A DNA stretch of 64,000 bases from Poecilobothrus nobilitatus (GCA_947095535.1 OX352774.1:173040200-173104199); one strand, 5' to 3'. Positions 9,557 to 21,814 are shown, numbered from the stretch's first letter. Numbers and translations are program-made. Notes: generated from the sequence alone by a model not told the origin.

Positions 9557-12289
9557 AATAACACATTAGCAGGGACCCCTAGTTATACAAAATTATGAAA
9601 CACAAATGTTGTTTTTTTGGGCACTTTTTTGAAAAATTGTCATAATTTTTGTTCTTAATGTCCAAAAATGGTCACAGTAATATAATTTAATACACTCCAA
9701 TATTTACTTTAACTCAGTACTCTTTTATTCAAAGTCGAATTTCTATTAACAAAAAAGATAAAAACTCAAAGACACTAAAATATTTATCATTGGTAGTTGG
9801 TACCTGTTTATTCCTTGAAAATTAAAAACTCTACGAAAGAATATAGTAGAATATTGGACGGAGATTAATAAATAATTTAAGGCAGTAGAATAAAAACCAT
9901 TTTTATTTTATTTTACGCAATGCATTGTATACGAATATTTGAATATCATCAACAAACGATCAATTATATTGCACAATATTTTTACTATATTTGAGATATA
10001 TTGGGTCGCTTTAAATTGATTTCTTTTTGTTTTAATTAATTTCCAAAAAAAACATCATTGTAAACAAATAATATTCAGCAAAAAACTTAAAATAAAATTT
10101 TTAAGACTTTAAAAGGTTTCTAGCATTTTTTTGCATTCTTTAAGTATTTCTTTATTTTTGATCTTTGGAAGAATTTTATTTGATTTCTTTTGTGTTTCTA
10201 AAGTTTTACTTATTATTTGGACTGAAAGAAAAATGTTTTTCTTTTCTTTAGAAAACAAAAATTCATCTGATTCTCGTTTATAATTAAGTGTTTTCTACTT
10301 TCTATAATGAAATACTACAACAAACTCAGAAAACATTTTTTTTTATTTAGCAAATTTCATTATACAAATTATTAAAATTTGAAATTTTTCAGCATCCATA
10401 AATTATTATATTTAAAATTTAATCAATCAAGGCAGGTTTATTGTTTTATTCATCAGAAGAAAACTTTTTTTTAGTACAACAACTTGTAATACATTGATAT
10501 AATGCGAATAAATCTGTTATTCAACAGATGACAAACAAAATATCTTTCATATATTATTATTTCAAAGTCTACCAATTGAATACCCCACTTAAAATAAAAC
10601 AACAAAATATAAATACTTAAAAAATTCAAACCACCCCTAAAATATATTTTATTAACTAATATTAATTTTAATTTACTTCTTTTAATATTGATAAATGCTC
10701 TTACATTTTTAATTTATCAAATATTCATAATAAATTTTCATTTAAATTTTGTTTTTTGTTTTTCATTTTATATAGAAAACCTCAAATTTTAATAATTAAT
10801 CAAAAATTTCTATAGAATATAATTGAACCATTGTTCAAGTTTTTATTTGCATACTTTCAGGGGGAGTTCAAAAAATCATAAAAATAAAGGACGAGGTGTG
10901 GACCTAAGAATGACAAAACATTGATTTTTGCGAGAAATTTTTGTTTAATGAAATATAAGAGAAAACATAAAAAAAAGGAAAAATTTGAAAACTCTGATTT
11001 TGAACTTCAAATTAAAAAAAAGTAGAAAGAAGACGTGCCAAATTTTAATACTGAAGCATTGAAGCAAAATAATCAACTGTCAACAACGTAATAAAATTTT
11101 ATTTTAAGGAGGAGAAAAAATCACCAAAGAAAAAGGAAATAATAAATCGTAAGATTTCTTTTGATTTGAATTTCAATTATAAGACTTTTTGGAAACTGTA
11201 AAGTGGGTGAAAAAACCTAGGATGATAATATGAATTAGAAAAAAAAAATTTATAAATTGAAACAAAAATGAGAATAAATAAAAATAAAAAAAGAACTTCC
11301 TACAAAATAAAAATGATTTAAATTTGATTTTATTGAAAATTAAGGTTGCTTTAGAAATAAAATTAGAATTTTTTAACTGAAATTCTTAGCAAATATCAAT
11401 TTGCTTCTTCAACAGTCTTTGGTAGTTTTTAATCTCGCATAACAAAACAAACTCTTTTTTTAAGGAAAAAAAACTGTTAAAGCTAAGCAATAGTTCGTAT
11501 AAACGTTTTAACTTTAAACGCAAGTTTAATTATACTCGAGTAAATAAAATTTAGAAAAATAACGGTAGGAAAATTTTTATTCTTAGATTTGAGACCGACA
11601 GAGTATCGTAAAAATAAAAAAAAAAACTCGTATTGTTTAGCGTCAAAAAGTTAATAAAAAATTTAAAACTCAAGACTGAAAATAACAAAAATATGAAAAA
11701 TAAATAAACAAGAAGTAATAAAATGTAAATAAGAAAAATGATAACGAAAAAATATTATTCATAAATTTTTTGAAAAACAATAAATAACAACCGATTTTAG
11801 TATGTATATATTTTTATATAGGGTTTGAATATTTAAATACATATTTTATTTTTAAAAGTACAATTTTTTTTTTTATTTGATAAAATTGCAAAACATTTAA
11901 TTTATAATCAAATTATCTGTTTGTAGATAGATTTCAAGAATTGTTGCTTAAATTCATTTCAAAAAATATTTAAGAAATTCAATTTAAAAATATTAAATAA
12001 AACAAAAAAAAAATTATAACACGTATATAAAATAAATTTTGATTTACGTATCTATAGATACATATTTCTTAAGAAATTCAATAAAATGCTTATGAATTTT
12101 TTTTTTTAAATTTACAGAGATGCAACTTAGGTAAATTTTTTCCTGAAATCGTAAAAAAAAAACAAATTCGAGAACGTAGAGTAAATCACTTCAAATTTCA
12201 AGCTATATACTAAATTGATAACTGTAGGAGAAAAATATTAGAATAACGGTTTAATTAGACCGTGTTTCTCAATTAAAATTTAATAAGAA
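9557..12289. other. AT-rich DNA, nothing recognised
   Basis: About 2.7 kb of low-complexity sequence with poly-A/T runs. No LINE, SINE or conserved coding segment was found on either strand. Confidence 0.55.
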
Positions 12290-12840
12290 TTTATTTAAAA
12301 TAGATATATTTTATGAAAAAAAAATATTTTTAGCACATTTTTCAAAAAATACAAATTTTCCAAATTTACTATTTAAATTTACCGTTATGTGGATAGAAGA
12401 TTTTACAAGATTTTACTTTCTTCATATCTCAACAGACAGGCTTTCATTTACAATCTTGAAATTTTAAGAGTAGAAAAATATTTTAGAATTAGCATAAAAT
12501 TACCTCAAAATTTGTTTTGAACCTCTCCCTAATTAAAATCTATTAGGGATAAAAAATTTAAAATTTAATATTTACACGTTAGCACTTGTAACTTATGCAC
12601 CTGCACAAATTTTTTCAAACTAAAACGTAAATATTAACATTATGGTTTCCAACATTATGGTTTTACATGTATTAACTGCTTTTCTGAATTATTTAAAGGT
12701 TTTTCTTTTTCAATATTATGGTTTTACATTGTGTCAACAGCTTTTCTCAATTAGAAAGCGTTTCCTTAAACCTGAAGAAAATATATCTTGATTTTTCAAA
12801 TTTTTTTATACATATATAAAATTCGAAGAAAACATAGAAA
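12290..12840 (-). repeat. Family P interspersed repeat
   Basis: Read on the minus strand, the copy shares TTTGTGCAGGTGCATAAGTT and ACAAGTGC with 51400-51420, where the order is ACAGGTGCCTAAGTTACAAG. It shares TTTAAATTTACCGTTATGTG (plus-strand reading) with 47390-47412. It lacks open frames. Function and class are unknown. Confidence 0.5.
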
Positions 12841-13408
12841 CTTTGCAGCATATCAAAATTTTAAACTGTTTTTTTTTGGTTTATATTTTGCCTTGTTTAA
12901 ATTAAATCTAGATTTTACCATTGTTAAAAAAAAGTAACTATATATTAAAAAACTATTTCAAATGTATAGTAATTTCTTTTAAGAATATCCCATACAGCAT
13001 CTTTAGTACAGCTCTGTATACAAAAATTCATATTAAATTAAATATAAAGAAACATTCTTTACAAATATTTACTTTTATTTTTTGTTTTTATTATTTTCCT
13101 TGCAAGCTTTTTATCTTCTGGGTATCACATACACTTTTTTTGTTTTTTTATTTTACATTATTTTCATTTAACTTTAAATCATGTTCTTATAATGTTAATC
13201 GTGCTCCCTGCCATCCAATCAAGGACTTGGAACACAATAAAAAACAAACAAAAAAAACAAAACAATACCTGACATTAATAATATCGGATGGTATATACAT
13301 ATATATATGTATATATATATATAGATTAAAAACAGATGAGAATCTTAAATTTTAAAACCGTTAGTAAATGGAAAACGAAAAATGTTTACGGTGAATAGTA
13401 AGTTTTAA

Positions 13409-13447
<39 letters not shown>

Positions 13448-14190
13448 ATATATGTAAATATGTACGTAATGCAAAAATAAAATTATTACGTCAAGGTGAA
13501 TTACATAAGTAAAATTTCAAATCAAAAATATATATATGTATATATATGAATTACATTATTATTGACTTGACATTCTAATTGATTGAATGACATTTTAAAT
13601 ATATTTTGAAATTTCTTTTTCGTTTTTTTGACATTTAACATTTTAAATTTTTTTTTGTTTTATTTTAATAAAAACAAGTGTTTTTAAGTTTTTCTGCTTT
13701 TAATATTTTATTTTATATATTTTTAAGATTTTTCATTAATCGATTGGTAAAATGAGTTTTGAAAAATTCAAAAATGAAAATGTCATTTAAAAGTTTTCAA
13801 AACATACTTGAAAAGAATAACCATATTTGTATAAATGTTAGTTGAAAATCATAAACAATTTCAAAATATTACTTACGCTTTAAACTGAAAATGTCGATTG
13901 TGTTTTAAATTTTCAAAATTAACAATAAATTTACTTTTTAGGATCTAAAACATTATTAAAATCACAATTTAAGTTGTCTAAAATTAAAATGGAAATACTC
14001 TGCAAAATTCAAAAAAAATTTTTGGAAAATTTTTGGATATTGTTAAATTTGATTATCCTGCAAAAGATTAAAATTAAAATTTTAAGACATCTAATATTCA
14101 TCAATTCATCTTATCTAAATGTCGAGCTTTCTATGATTGTTCGTCCGAAAACTAAATAAAAAGTTAGATTAACTTACATTATTTAAAGAG
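12841..14190. other. AT-rich DNA with long (TA)n
   Basis: Contains (TA)n tracts at about 13297-13323 and 13410-13445. The open frames at 12921-13355 and 13974-14159 are dominated by Ile, Lys, Asn and Phe and end in microsatellite, so I do not call them genes. Confidence 0.6.
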
Positions 14191-14194
14191 TATA

Positions 14195-14545
14195 AATTAG
14201 GCTGCGACCTTTTGATGTATATCAATTATGCTTCCCTTATTACTACGTATTATGAATTTTGCCACCACTTTTAATATTTCTGTCAACCCCAACTGCGTTA
14301 AAAGAACTAAAGATCTATAAAGAGTTTATTTCTGCTAGTTGATCTTTAGTAAAACAATATGCTCCTATAGATGCACAAATTAAAACGCTGCAGTTTTTTA
14401 GTATATGTCCTAAAGATTTTTCTTTTTCTTGGCAAGATCTGCTTGTTCCGTTATTCTCCATTTCAACTTTGTAAATGCCAATTTAGATGGCAGCGTCCCG
14501 ATAACAAGCCTGTTAGAATTCTCAGTTTATTTTGACTGGATCCTA
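14195..14545 (-). mobile_element. LINE ORF2 C-terminal fragment with CxxxxxxxHxxxxC knuckle
   Basis: On the minus strand one frame gives RILTGLLSGRCHLNWHLQS, the usual LTGHxxLxxHL block. A shifted frame gives CQEKEKSLGHILKNC at about 14393-14437, the cysteine/histidine cluster near the end of jockey/R1-type LINE proteins (typically CxxCxxExETxxHxLxxC; the first Cys pair is damaged here). The frame continues through TKDQLAEI and, after one stop, FNAVGVDRNI, matching the C-terminal segment that often reads LLxFIxxxGL. It has one frameshift and at least two stops, so it is dead. It is 5' truncated; no polymerase motifs lie upstream on this strand. Confidence 0.8.
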
Positions 14546-16315
14546 TATGATTTTTTCATATCTTTTTCGGTTATACTTTGTCAATAGTAAAAAAAAAAAT
14601 TTCTTAAATTGTATGAACCTGCAATTTTCATTCCCATTCCATATAGTTTGCTGCTCCACCATGAACAATTTATTGAATCTAAACTTTTTATTGTATGAAA
14701 TAAATTTTAATTTTCTGGGTTTAAATAAACAAAAACCAATTAAAAGATAATATTTTATTTCCCCATTTACTTATATAAGGAAATTTTGAATAAATCCATT
14801 TTAAGATTATTGTAATAAAATTCAATACCATCCATTTTTTTTTTTTTTTTTTTTGCTACACAACACAACATTTTAAACAACGTAACTTTTAAATTTTAAT
14901 TTTCGAATTTTAAGTTTCGCCTTAAGAGACCAGATTCTTTTAATGTAGTTATTACTTAATAAATACATATTCAAATAAATGAATTTCTTAAATTGATTAC
15001 ATTAGTTAGAATTTTATTTTTTAGTACTCCATTAAATATTTTACATTTAAAAAGGAAAAAAAAACCACAATATAATGTTTATAAATTGTATTAAGCCCAT
15101 AGATATTATTTAACATTTTAATTAGTTAGAATGTTACTAAAGTATTTCCTTTATTATATTGACCGTAATATATATCTATATTTATACAAGTATATATGTA
15201 TATGTACATATAATAACTTATATTTAAGTTTTATTTATATTCATATATGTAGAAAATCTTAAATTATGACTTTCTTATTTTACTTTATGTTTTCTTATAA
15301 CCATTAAAGTATCTTTAATATATATTAGACTTATTTTTTATTACTCTACATTACATTCCTTCTACTAACCATTAAATTTCCTCTAAACTTTCAACTTATT
15401 GTACCTTCTCTTTTAATTTAACAACTATAAGTTTTTCTTTTTACCTGATATTTTATGCCGTTGTCTTTTTTTTTTGCATATTATAGAAAAAGATTCTAAT
15501 ACAAAGCAAAAAAAAAATCAAAAAACATCTCATAAGTATCTTTAGATTATTGTACATTCATAAATTATAACATGGTGGACATATTTAACTATTCTTTTTT
15601 GTTCCCTAATATCTATAAAAAATAAATAAATACTACTATTGAAAAATAATATTACGAGTAATAGATAAAAAAAAAAAATAAAAAAAATACTAACTATAAT
15701 CTGTAAGATGAAATATATCTTTATAATTTTTACCACCTTTTCTTCATATACTCAAAAAAAAATTTTTGTTTTTTTAAAGCATTTATGAGTTACTATCTTC
15801 ATTAAATTTTATTGAATTTCTTGTTATTGGTTATATTTTTCCACATTTACATGGAAACATTTACATAATCCACTAAAATTGCGTTTCCCTAGAACAAGAC
15901 CCATAAAATCCATAGAGTATTTGAAGTACGCGATGTAGAAAATAATTATACTTTAATCTTAAATACCTATTAAATACTATGTTTATTGATGTACCATTTA
16001 TCAAATACATAATAATAATAATAATAATATATAATGTGTTTATGCATTTTTGTTTTTTTTTTTTGTTTTTCAAATTTACAGTAAAGAAAATTAATATGTT
16101 ATCATTTAACTTAAATAAAAATTACGCTATGCAAATACAAATGATCAAAGTTCGAACGTCGGAATATATAAATGAAAAATTAAAAGATTTATAGATTTTA
16201 TTCTCATTAAAAGTTAAACAAGGCAGAATTTAAAACCAAAGATTTTTTTAAAACCGCACATTTTCCAAAAAAAAAAACAAAAAAAACGCTTTAGAATATT
16301 TTGTAAATTTTTAAT
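14546..16315. other. AT-rich DNA, no gene seen
   Basis: Holds poly-T at about 14836-14854, (TATA)-type tracts near 15170-15215 and an (AAT)n tract near 16010-16030. The overlapping open frames near 15.9-16.2 kb arise from the trinucleotide tract and T runs. Confidence 0.6.
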
Positions 16316-16319
16316 TTTT

Positions 16320-16790
16320 TAGAATATTTATTCAAGAATCAAGAGACAGTTTTTTCAAATTTAAGAGAATCCTATATAATTAAGAAAAGCTTAATTAAAA
16401 ATTTGTATAGGGAACTAAAGTGCTTCAAAATAGCAAATGTTCAATTTTGAAACCCTAAAAGCTTTTAAACAGGGCGAGATATTAAAAACTTTTCTGAGAT
16501 AACTTATGCTGAAGACCTGAAAAATCTTTCTTATATGAAAATTCCAAGGTTTTATAGCATTCCGAAAATTTAAAAAATAAGACTTTTATCAACTATTAAG
16601 GACTCTAGCTGGATCCGATTAGCTGAAGTAATTCGATAACATTTATTTGTTAATTACACCCATCAATGGTTAAAACCTACATTCATTACCTTAGTTTTAA
16701 CAGTGTAAAAGTTTTGTAAACAGACAGACAGACGAACGGACACACACAAAATAAAACTAGTAAACAAATTCTTTAAATTCTTTTTTGAAA
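16320..16790 (+). repeat. Family P interspersed repeat
   Basis: CCTATATAATTAAGAAAAGC matches CCTATATAACTAAGAAAAAC at 51310. The right part, AATGGTTAAAACCTAC followed by AGTGTAAAAGTTTTGTAAAC and AGACAGACAGACGAACGGAC, matches 59700-59780 and the reverse of 47100-47165. Confidence 0.6.
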
Positions 16791-16859
16791 ACTGTGAAAG
16801 AATTTTTTTTCCCCCTTTTCTATTCCCTTGGGGAACATAAATCTTGCACAAAGTCTCTA

Positions 16860-17250
16860 TATCTAATCTCTTTTGTTTTAACGTCTTAATTTGTGTCCAG
16901 GTTTTTCCTATTTATTTCATTTCTTTTGTTATTGTTCTTCTTCATGTAGTTTTAGGCCTTCCCAATTTTCAATCAAGGACTTCCTTGCCGAACGTATTGT
17001 TTTTTCGTAGCGCGTACCCTTATTCAGTTACATTTTTTTTCCTGATGACTATAGCTCTATGGATTGTTGCTTTGTTATATTCTACAGATCTTGGTTAAAA
17101 TATTCTCCTTGGCCAGAATATTCTAAATAATAATGGACAGACAAATATTCAAGAATAATTGTAACTTCTGGATAATTTTTTCTGTGAATAACCATGTTTC
17201 GCTGCCATACATTAAGATTGATTTAACGCGCATTCTTCATAGATCCTAAG
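16860..17250 (-). mobile_element. LINE C-terminal fragment, WIGHTLRK-type family, copy A
   Basis: The minus strand reads SILMYGSETWLFTEK near 17215-17170 (the conserved YGxETW block downstream of the polymerase core). It then reads IFWPRRI (family usually IxWPxxISN), RHALRKNN-like residues, KLGRPKTT (usually KRxxGRPxxTWRR), RRTITKEMK and IGKTWTQIKTLKQKR (usually GKTWxxLxxLAQxR). The same blocks in the same order occur at 35436-35817 on the other strand. Stops and frame changes are frequent. Elements with this tail are RTE-like LINEs in many invertebrates; the clade name is from memory of the family. The plus-strand open frame 16844-17098 is a shadow. Confidence 0.8.
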
Positions 17251-18062
17251 TTTTAAAAAGAATATGTAACAATATCAAGATATTAAAGAACAAATTTTAT
17301 AAGAATTAACAATATTTGAAATTAATAAAGAAAAATATTGCCAACAATTCTTTTTTTTTGCCACTACAATGAATTTAAACAGAAATCGGCGGAATTCATT
17401 AAAAAAATTTACGTTATTAAAAACATAACCTCAATTTAAAATTTTTAGAAAATTATATTACACACTTTTAGTACATATATTTAATTTAAAATACATATAT
17501 GTAAATTGCATAAAAAAAAAAAAAAAAATTTTTTTAAATAATTATACACTCATACACTGTCTGCACATTTTTAAAATTTAAGAATTTTAATTAAAAAAAT
17601 TTTTCTATGAAAATTTTCTTTTAAGAAAAATTACAATAAATTCAAAATAAATTAATAGAATATTTAAGTATATATTTATTATAAAATATACATATACATA
17701 CATACCCGTATCTACATACAATTTTTTTTTTATATAAATTTAATTCTTTCTATTCAATTTTTTAATTTTAAAATTCTTGATCCTTCAAGGAAAATTTATT
17801 ACTGATTAAATGAAAATGCCATAAATTTTAATTAAAAATATTTTTTTATGATTTGTACTTATATAAGTGCAAATTTAAAGGTAGATATGTATTAAGAAAC
17901 AAAAAAAAAAAATTAAACCATTAAATTAAAAAAAAAATAGGTCACACTTACATAACATAAAAAAATTATTATAGGCAGTTGAGTGACCATTTAATAGTCA
18001 AGATTGAAGAGTCAATATATAAAAGTTTATAAGAAAGTTTTGAAATTAAAAAAATGTTATAT
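17251..18062. other. AT-rich DNA, no gene seen
   Basis: Low-complexity sequence with poly-A/T. No repeat family recognised. Confidence 0.6.
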
Positions 18063-18064
18063 GA

Positions 18065-18790
18065 CTATTTATATCCGTATGAACTATGTTCAAGGGTATA
18101 ATAAATTTACCATTACGTTTGTGACACCTTAAAGGAGTCGAACTAGATATAGGATCAAAGGTATGGATCAACTCAGAATCGAATGTACGTCCGTCCGTCC
18201 GTCCGCACGATAACTCAAAAAATAAAGGAGCTAGGAGGCTAAAATTTTTTTTACATCACTTTTGCAAAATTGTTAGTTTTGCTATTTAAATCTAACATTT
18301 TCGGTCGGCGGGTTCGAGTAGCTGCCATACAACTTCTTTCTTTATATAGAAATAACTCAGTATCTATTCAAGCTAGGTTTCCAAAATTTTGCAAATGATG
18401 ATCAAGTTTTATGGCAACAACTTCTGTAAAATTAGGTTGTGGTAGTGCGACGGGTTCGGGCAGCTGCCATACAACTTCTCTTTTTAAATGAAAATAACTC
18501 AGTGTCTATTGAAGCTATCTGAAATTTAGTAAAAAAGTGTCGAGTTACATGGCAAAAACTTTTGTAAAATTTGATTGGTCTAAAGCAGCCGGTTCAGGCT
18601 TCTTGCATTTCTTGAAACTTAATGACGCTAAGCTCAATAGATTCGGGTAGCTGTCATACAACTACACAATTAACATAAATATATCTCTGTAGTTCGGTAC
18701 TAAAACATCTGAATGTTTTTAAAAGATTTATAAAAACAGGATATATTACGTTCATACGAGAATCCCAGAGTTGACAGAGTCTACTCTACT
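18065..18790 (+). mobile_element. DINE/Helentron-like element with ~142-bp internal repeats
   Basis: The opening TTTATATCCGTATGAACTAT, GTTCAAGGGTATAATAAATT and GTGACACCTTAAAGGAGTCG is shared with 6.2 kb. GTCCGTCCGTCCGTCCGCAC then GATAACTCAAAAAATAA is shared with 19.66 kb. Inside, GCTGCCATACAACTTCT recurs at 18321 and 18463 (142 bp apart), with weaker versions near 18599 and at 18650. Each unit also contains an AAATAACTCAGT and a CAAGTTTTATGGCAACAAC-like block. There is no coding frame. It is non-autonomous; a Helitron/Helentron origin is inferred from the related 19.5 kb copy with its terminal hairpin. Confidence 0.7.
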
Positions 18791-18889
18791 GCACTCTTCC
18801 TCTTTTTTTTTTTTTTGATTTTAAGACTTTTAATTCAATTCAGTTTGTTAATAGGTCTAAATAAAATTAAACATATTGGTAAATGATAA

Positions 18890-19145
18890 GTCTAAGTAAA
18901 ATTTCAATTTGAGAGTAAAATAAAAAATGACATTTCATGAGGTAATGAACCGTTATACCCTTGAATGTTATGTCGCAGCAGCGGTGGGACATAATACACA
19001 AATTTGAGACAGAAGTCAGAATACCTTTTAATTGATGGGACATAAGCCCATAATAATTTTTTATTGTTTTTTGATGCTATGAACCATCAAAATGGGGCAA
19101 ATACTTGAATTTAGAATATGATCCACCTAAAAAATATTTTGAACA
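18890..19145 (-). repeat. Repeat family Q, copy 1 (inverted relative to 20.5 kb)
   Basis: Read on the minus strand it contains TATGTCCCACC, ACATAACATTCAAGGGTATA and CCTCATGAAATGTC. The plus strand at 20640-20735 contains ATTATCCCACC, CATAACATTCAAGCGTATAA and CCTCATGACATGTC in the same order. Weaker similarity extends upstream. The two copies are head-to-head around the DINE-like element at 19.5-20.3 kb. Confidence 0.6.
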
Positions 19146-19413
19146 AGAAAAAACTAAGTATCAAAAATAATTCAATAATAAAAATAAACAACTTAAATTT
19201 ATTAATTATATTTCAGGTTATAAAATTTTATATTGACAAAAAGTCTCTCAATACAATGTATATTATAACACATTTATATTCTTCTCAAAAAGATACTAAA
19301 ACGCCTTTTTCAGTCCCACTATTTCAAAAGTTTTATGTTTAAAATATTTAACTATATATAAGAAATAATTAGTAGAGATTTTAGAATTGGTTTCAGGGTT
19401 TCAATAACTTGGC

Positions 19414-19527
19414 GAGGATTTTAAATTAATAGGGAATTTGTAGTTGGTTACAAAATCACGACATATTCTGAAAAAATCGTATAATCGTGATTTTGTAACC
19501 GACTATAAAATCCCTCCTAATATCCTC
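19414..19527. repeat. Hairpin MITE with ~45-bp inverted arms
   Basis: Left arm 19414-19461 (GAGGATTT...AGTTGGTTACAAAATCACGA) pairs with right arm 19485-19527 (TCGTGATTTTGTAACCGACT...AATATCCTC). The inner 20 bp are complementary except for one G-T position. Related single arms appear at 21830 and 41318, so this is a small repeat family rather than a lone hairpin. Confidence 0.75.
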
Positions 19528-19531
19528 TTTT

Positions 19532-20310
19532 TATACCCTATACTTAAAGTATAGGGTATATTAACTTTGGTATGGTGTTTGTAACCACCAAAAGGAAGTG
19601 AGTTAGATATGAACATTCATATATATTCTGAATAAGGATCATCTTAGTCGATTTAGCGATGTCCGTCCGTCCGTCCGTACGCACGATAACTCAAAAAATA
19701 ATGATGCTATCTTGATGAAATTTTTACTGTAGATTAACAATGACTAAAGTAAGGCGGGGATTGCAAATGGGCGAAATCGGATCATGGGCTCGGGTACCTC
19801 CAATACAACTCCCAAAACCGAACAAGCATATATTCGAAATTAATAAAGATAGAAACTTCAAATTTGGTACTAGGGTGTTGTTTCCTGAATCCCTGATTTG
19901 TCCAAAATTTAAGATGAATTAGAATGGTTGTTCGGGTATCTGCCACACAACTCCTAAGACCAAACAAGCATATCTTCGAAATTAATAAATATAAAAACTT
20001 GAAATTTGATATAAGAGTGTTCTACCCTGTTCTGATGATGTCTCTAAGATTTGAGATGAATTGGGGTGGAGATCCGCGTGCCTTCACACACTGCCCAAGA
20101 TCTAACAAGCATATCTTCGAATTTAATAAAGATAGAAAACTGAAATTTTGTACAAAGGTTGTAAAAGCATTTATTTTTTTAGCTTATATTAAATACCTAA
20201 CTAAAATAACTTATGGATTTTTAATTTAATTTTTAATTTTAATTTGAATTTTTTAGGTGTAGGGTATAAATAAGTCGGTTGCATCGACTTACTGTTACTT
20301 TTACTTGTTT
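19532..20310 (+). mobile_element. DINE/Helentron-like element, most complete copy
   Basis: The 5' end is a 29-bp near-perfect palindrome, TATACCCTATACTT/A/AAGTATAGGGTATA (19532-19560). It is followed by TTAACTTTGG, GTAACCACC, GATTTAGCGATGTCCGTCCG and CACGATAACTC. Three units of about 141 bp follow, each holding AACAAGCATAT(C)TTCGAA and AATAAAGATAGAAACTTCAA, at 19821, 19963 and 20104. The 3' end has a small stem-loop AAGTCG...CGACTT (20272-20290) just after AGGGTATAAAT and before TACTTGTTT. A 3' stem-loop is a hallmark of Helitron-type elements, and flies carry many non-autonomous relatives of this kind. No protein is encoded; the open frames here are by-products of the internal repeats. Confidence 0.75.
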
Positions 20311-20539
20311 ATTGTGCGTTTATGACACTATACCAAATTTTTAATTTAAAAACATTATTATAACTATATTGAATCTTAGGGCATTAACTTTAATTTCCGA
20401 TATTAATTAAGAAAAAAATCAACATTTAGTGGGAATAAAGAACCTATTGAACTCATTTAAGATAATAAATCGATAATAATATAATAATAAGTTAAGACCA
20501 ATAAGATCCTAAAGTTTTTTGTGGCGTTGTATTTTATAG

Positions 20540-20790
20540 GTGGTGGAATATATTTCCCCTCAATTTTATGTGAGTAATAATGCCCAAATTTGTTTGGGGT
20601 ATCTTGTCTCAGCCCTTGTGGAACATACTCGCCTAACAATATTTGGATAATATTATCCCACCCGTTGGTGAATCCGTTGGTGGGTCATAACATTCAAGCG
20701 TATAATGGCGCGGGACCTCATGACATGTCGTCAAATATAAAATCAAGATTATTACAAGCGCTAAAATCACATATGAAACTTATGAGTAAA
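20540..20790 (+). repeat. Repeat family Q, copy 2
   Basis: Partner of the minus-strand copy at 18.9-19.1 kb, sharing CATAACATTCAAGsGTATAA and CCTCATGAcATGTC. It contains a short internal duplication, CCGTTGGTGAAT then CCGTTGGTGGGT. The open frame 20590-20880 runs across it and looks accidental. Confidence 0.6.
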
Positions 20791-21810
20791 GTGTGGCTTA
20801 AAAATTTGTGGAAAATATCTGTTTTCATTTATTTTGGTGTTAAATTAGAATATGTTCTATTAAATGATAATAAAATATAATTTATTTTATTTTTATATTA
20901 CCACATTTAAACAAAAAAAAAATTAAATAAACTTTGAAGTAGAAAACAGTCAATTTAAACATAATATTTATACACCTGCAATACCAAATATATACATATA
21001 ACATCAATTGAAAACAGAAAATAATCTAGAAATAAAAAAGAAAATTATATATTTACCTTAGTCTGACCTTTTACAGATTTTAGGATATACAGGATATTGC
21101 CTGGCATATGTAAAAAGAATTTTATAAATTGATTAAATTATAAAACGTATACGTTTAGAAATTTTGTAAGTAAACCATATTTTTCTTTTATACATCCAGA
21201 CCTTTCTTGAATTTTCACATTTCATATATTAAAAAATCTTCTTAAAAAAGAGACATTCCATCTCGAAATTCGAAATTAAAATATGGTAAGTATGTGCGTG
21301 ACCAACATATTATATTATATATATTATATAACTTATAAAAATGAAAAAGAAAATAACCTAAATACGAGTGTTTTCTTATCTTTGGAAAACATTGAAAAAA
21401 AGTTGAAACAGATTTTCAATATTTAAAAATATTAAATAATAAACAAAAATAAAAAAAAAAAAACAATACTCTTAATTTGGTGCTCTGAAATAATGTCCCA
21501 AGAAATAAGGACGAATCACCTTTATTTCTTTTTGATGTTGTTTGTTATAAAAAGAAAGTTTGCCGTGTTTTGTAGGTTGTTAAGAGTACATGTCTAGTTT
21601 TGAGTTGATTATAAGTAGAGAAAATTCCTTTTTTCACAATTGTTAAATAAAACAAATTGTAGAGTAAATCCAAGGCATTTTTCAGTAAACTTTCTGAAAA
21701 AAAAAGTGATATTTGTATCTGTTTTCCAAAACGCCTTAAAGTAAGTATAGAAGAAATAATTATAAATACCCTGATGCTCAAATATGTAAGATGAAGAATA
21801 ATTTGGAAAC
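20791..21810. other. AT-rich DNA, no gene seen
   Basis: A GTAAGTATG donor-like sequence occurs at 21286 on the plus strand without a convincing upstream exon. The minus-strand frames near 21.6-21.8 kb have no recognisable similarity. Confidence 0.55.
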
Positions 21811-21814
21811 ATTT

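Noticed and set aside
12921..13355. 144-codon open frame, the longest in the window
   Set aside because: Composition is Ile/Lys/Phe/Asn with the end translated from a (TA)n tract; no domain, signal or homologue recognised.
16844..17098. 84-codon plus-strand frame with hydrophobic stretches
   Set aside because: It is the reverse of a LINE C-terminal fragment whose minus-strand motifs are clear.
19740..20229. Open frames on both strands around 19.7-20.2 kb
   Set aside because: They fall in the internal 141-bp repeats of the DINE-like element, which explains their similar peptides.
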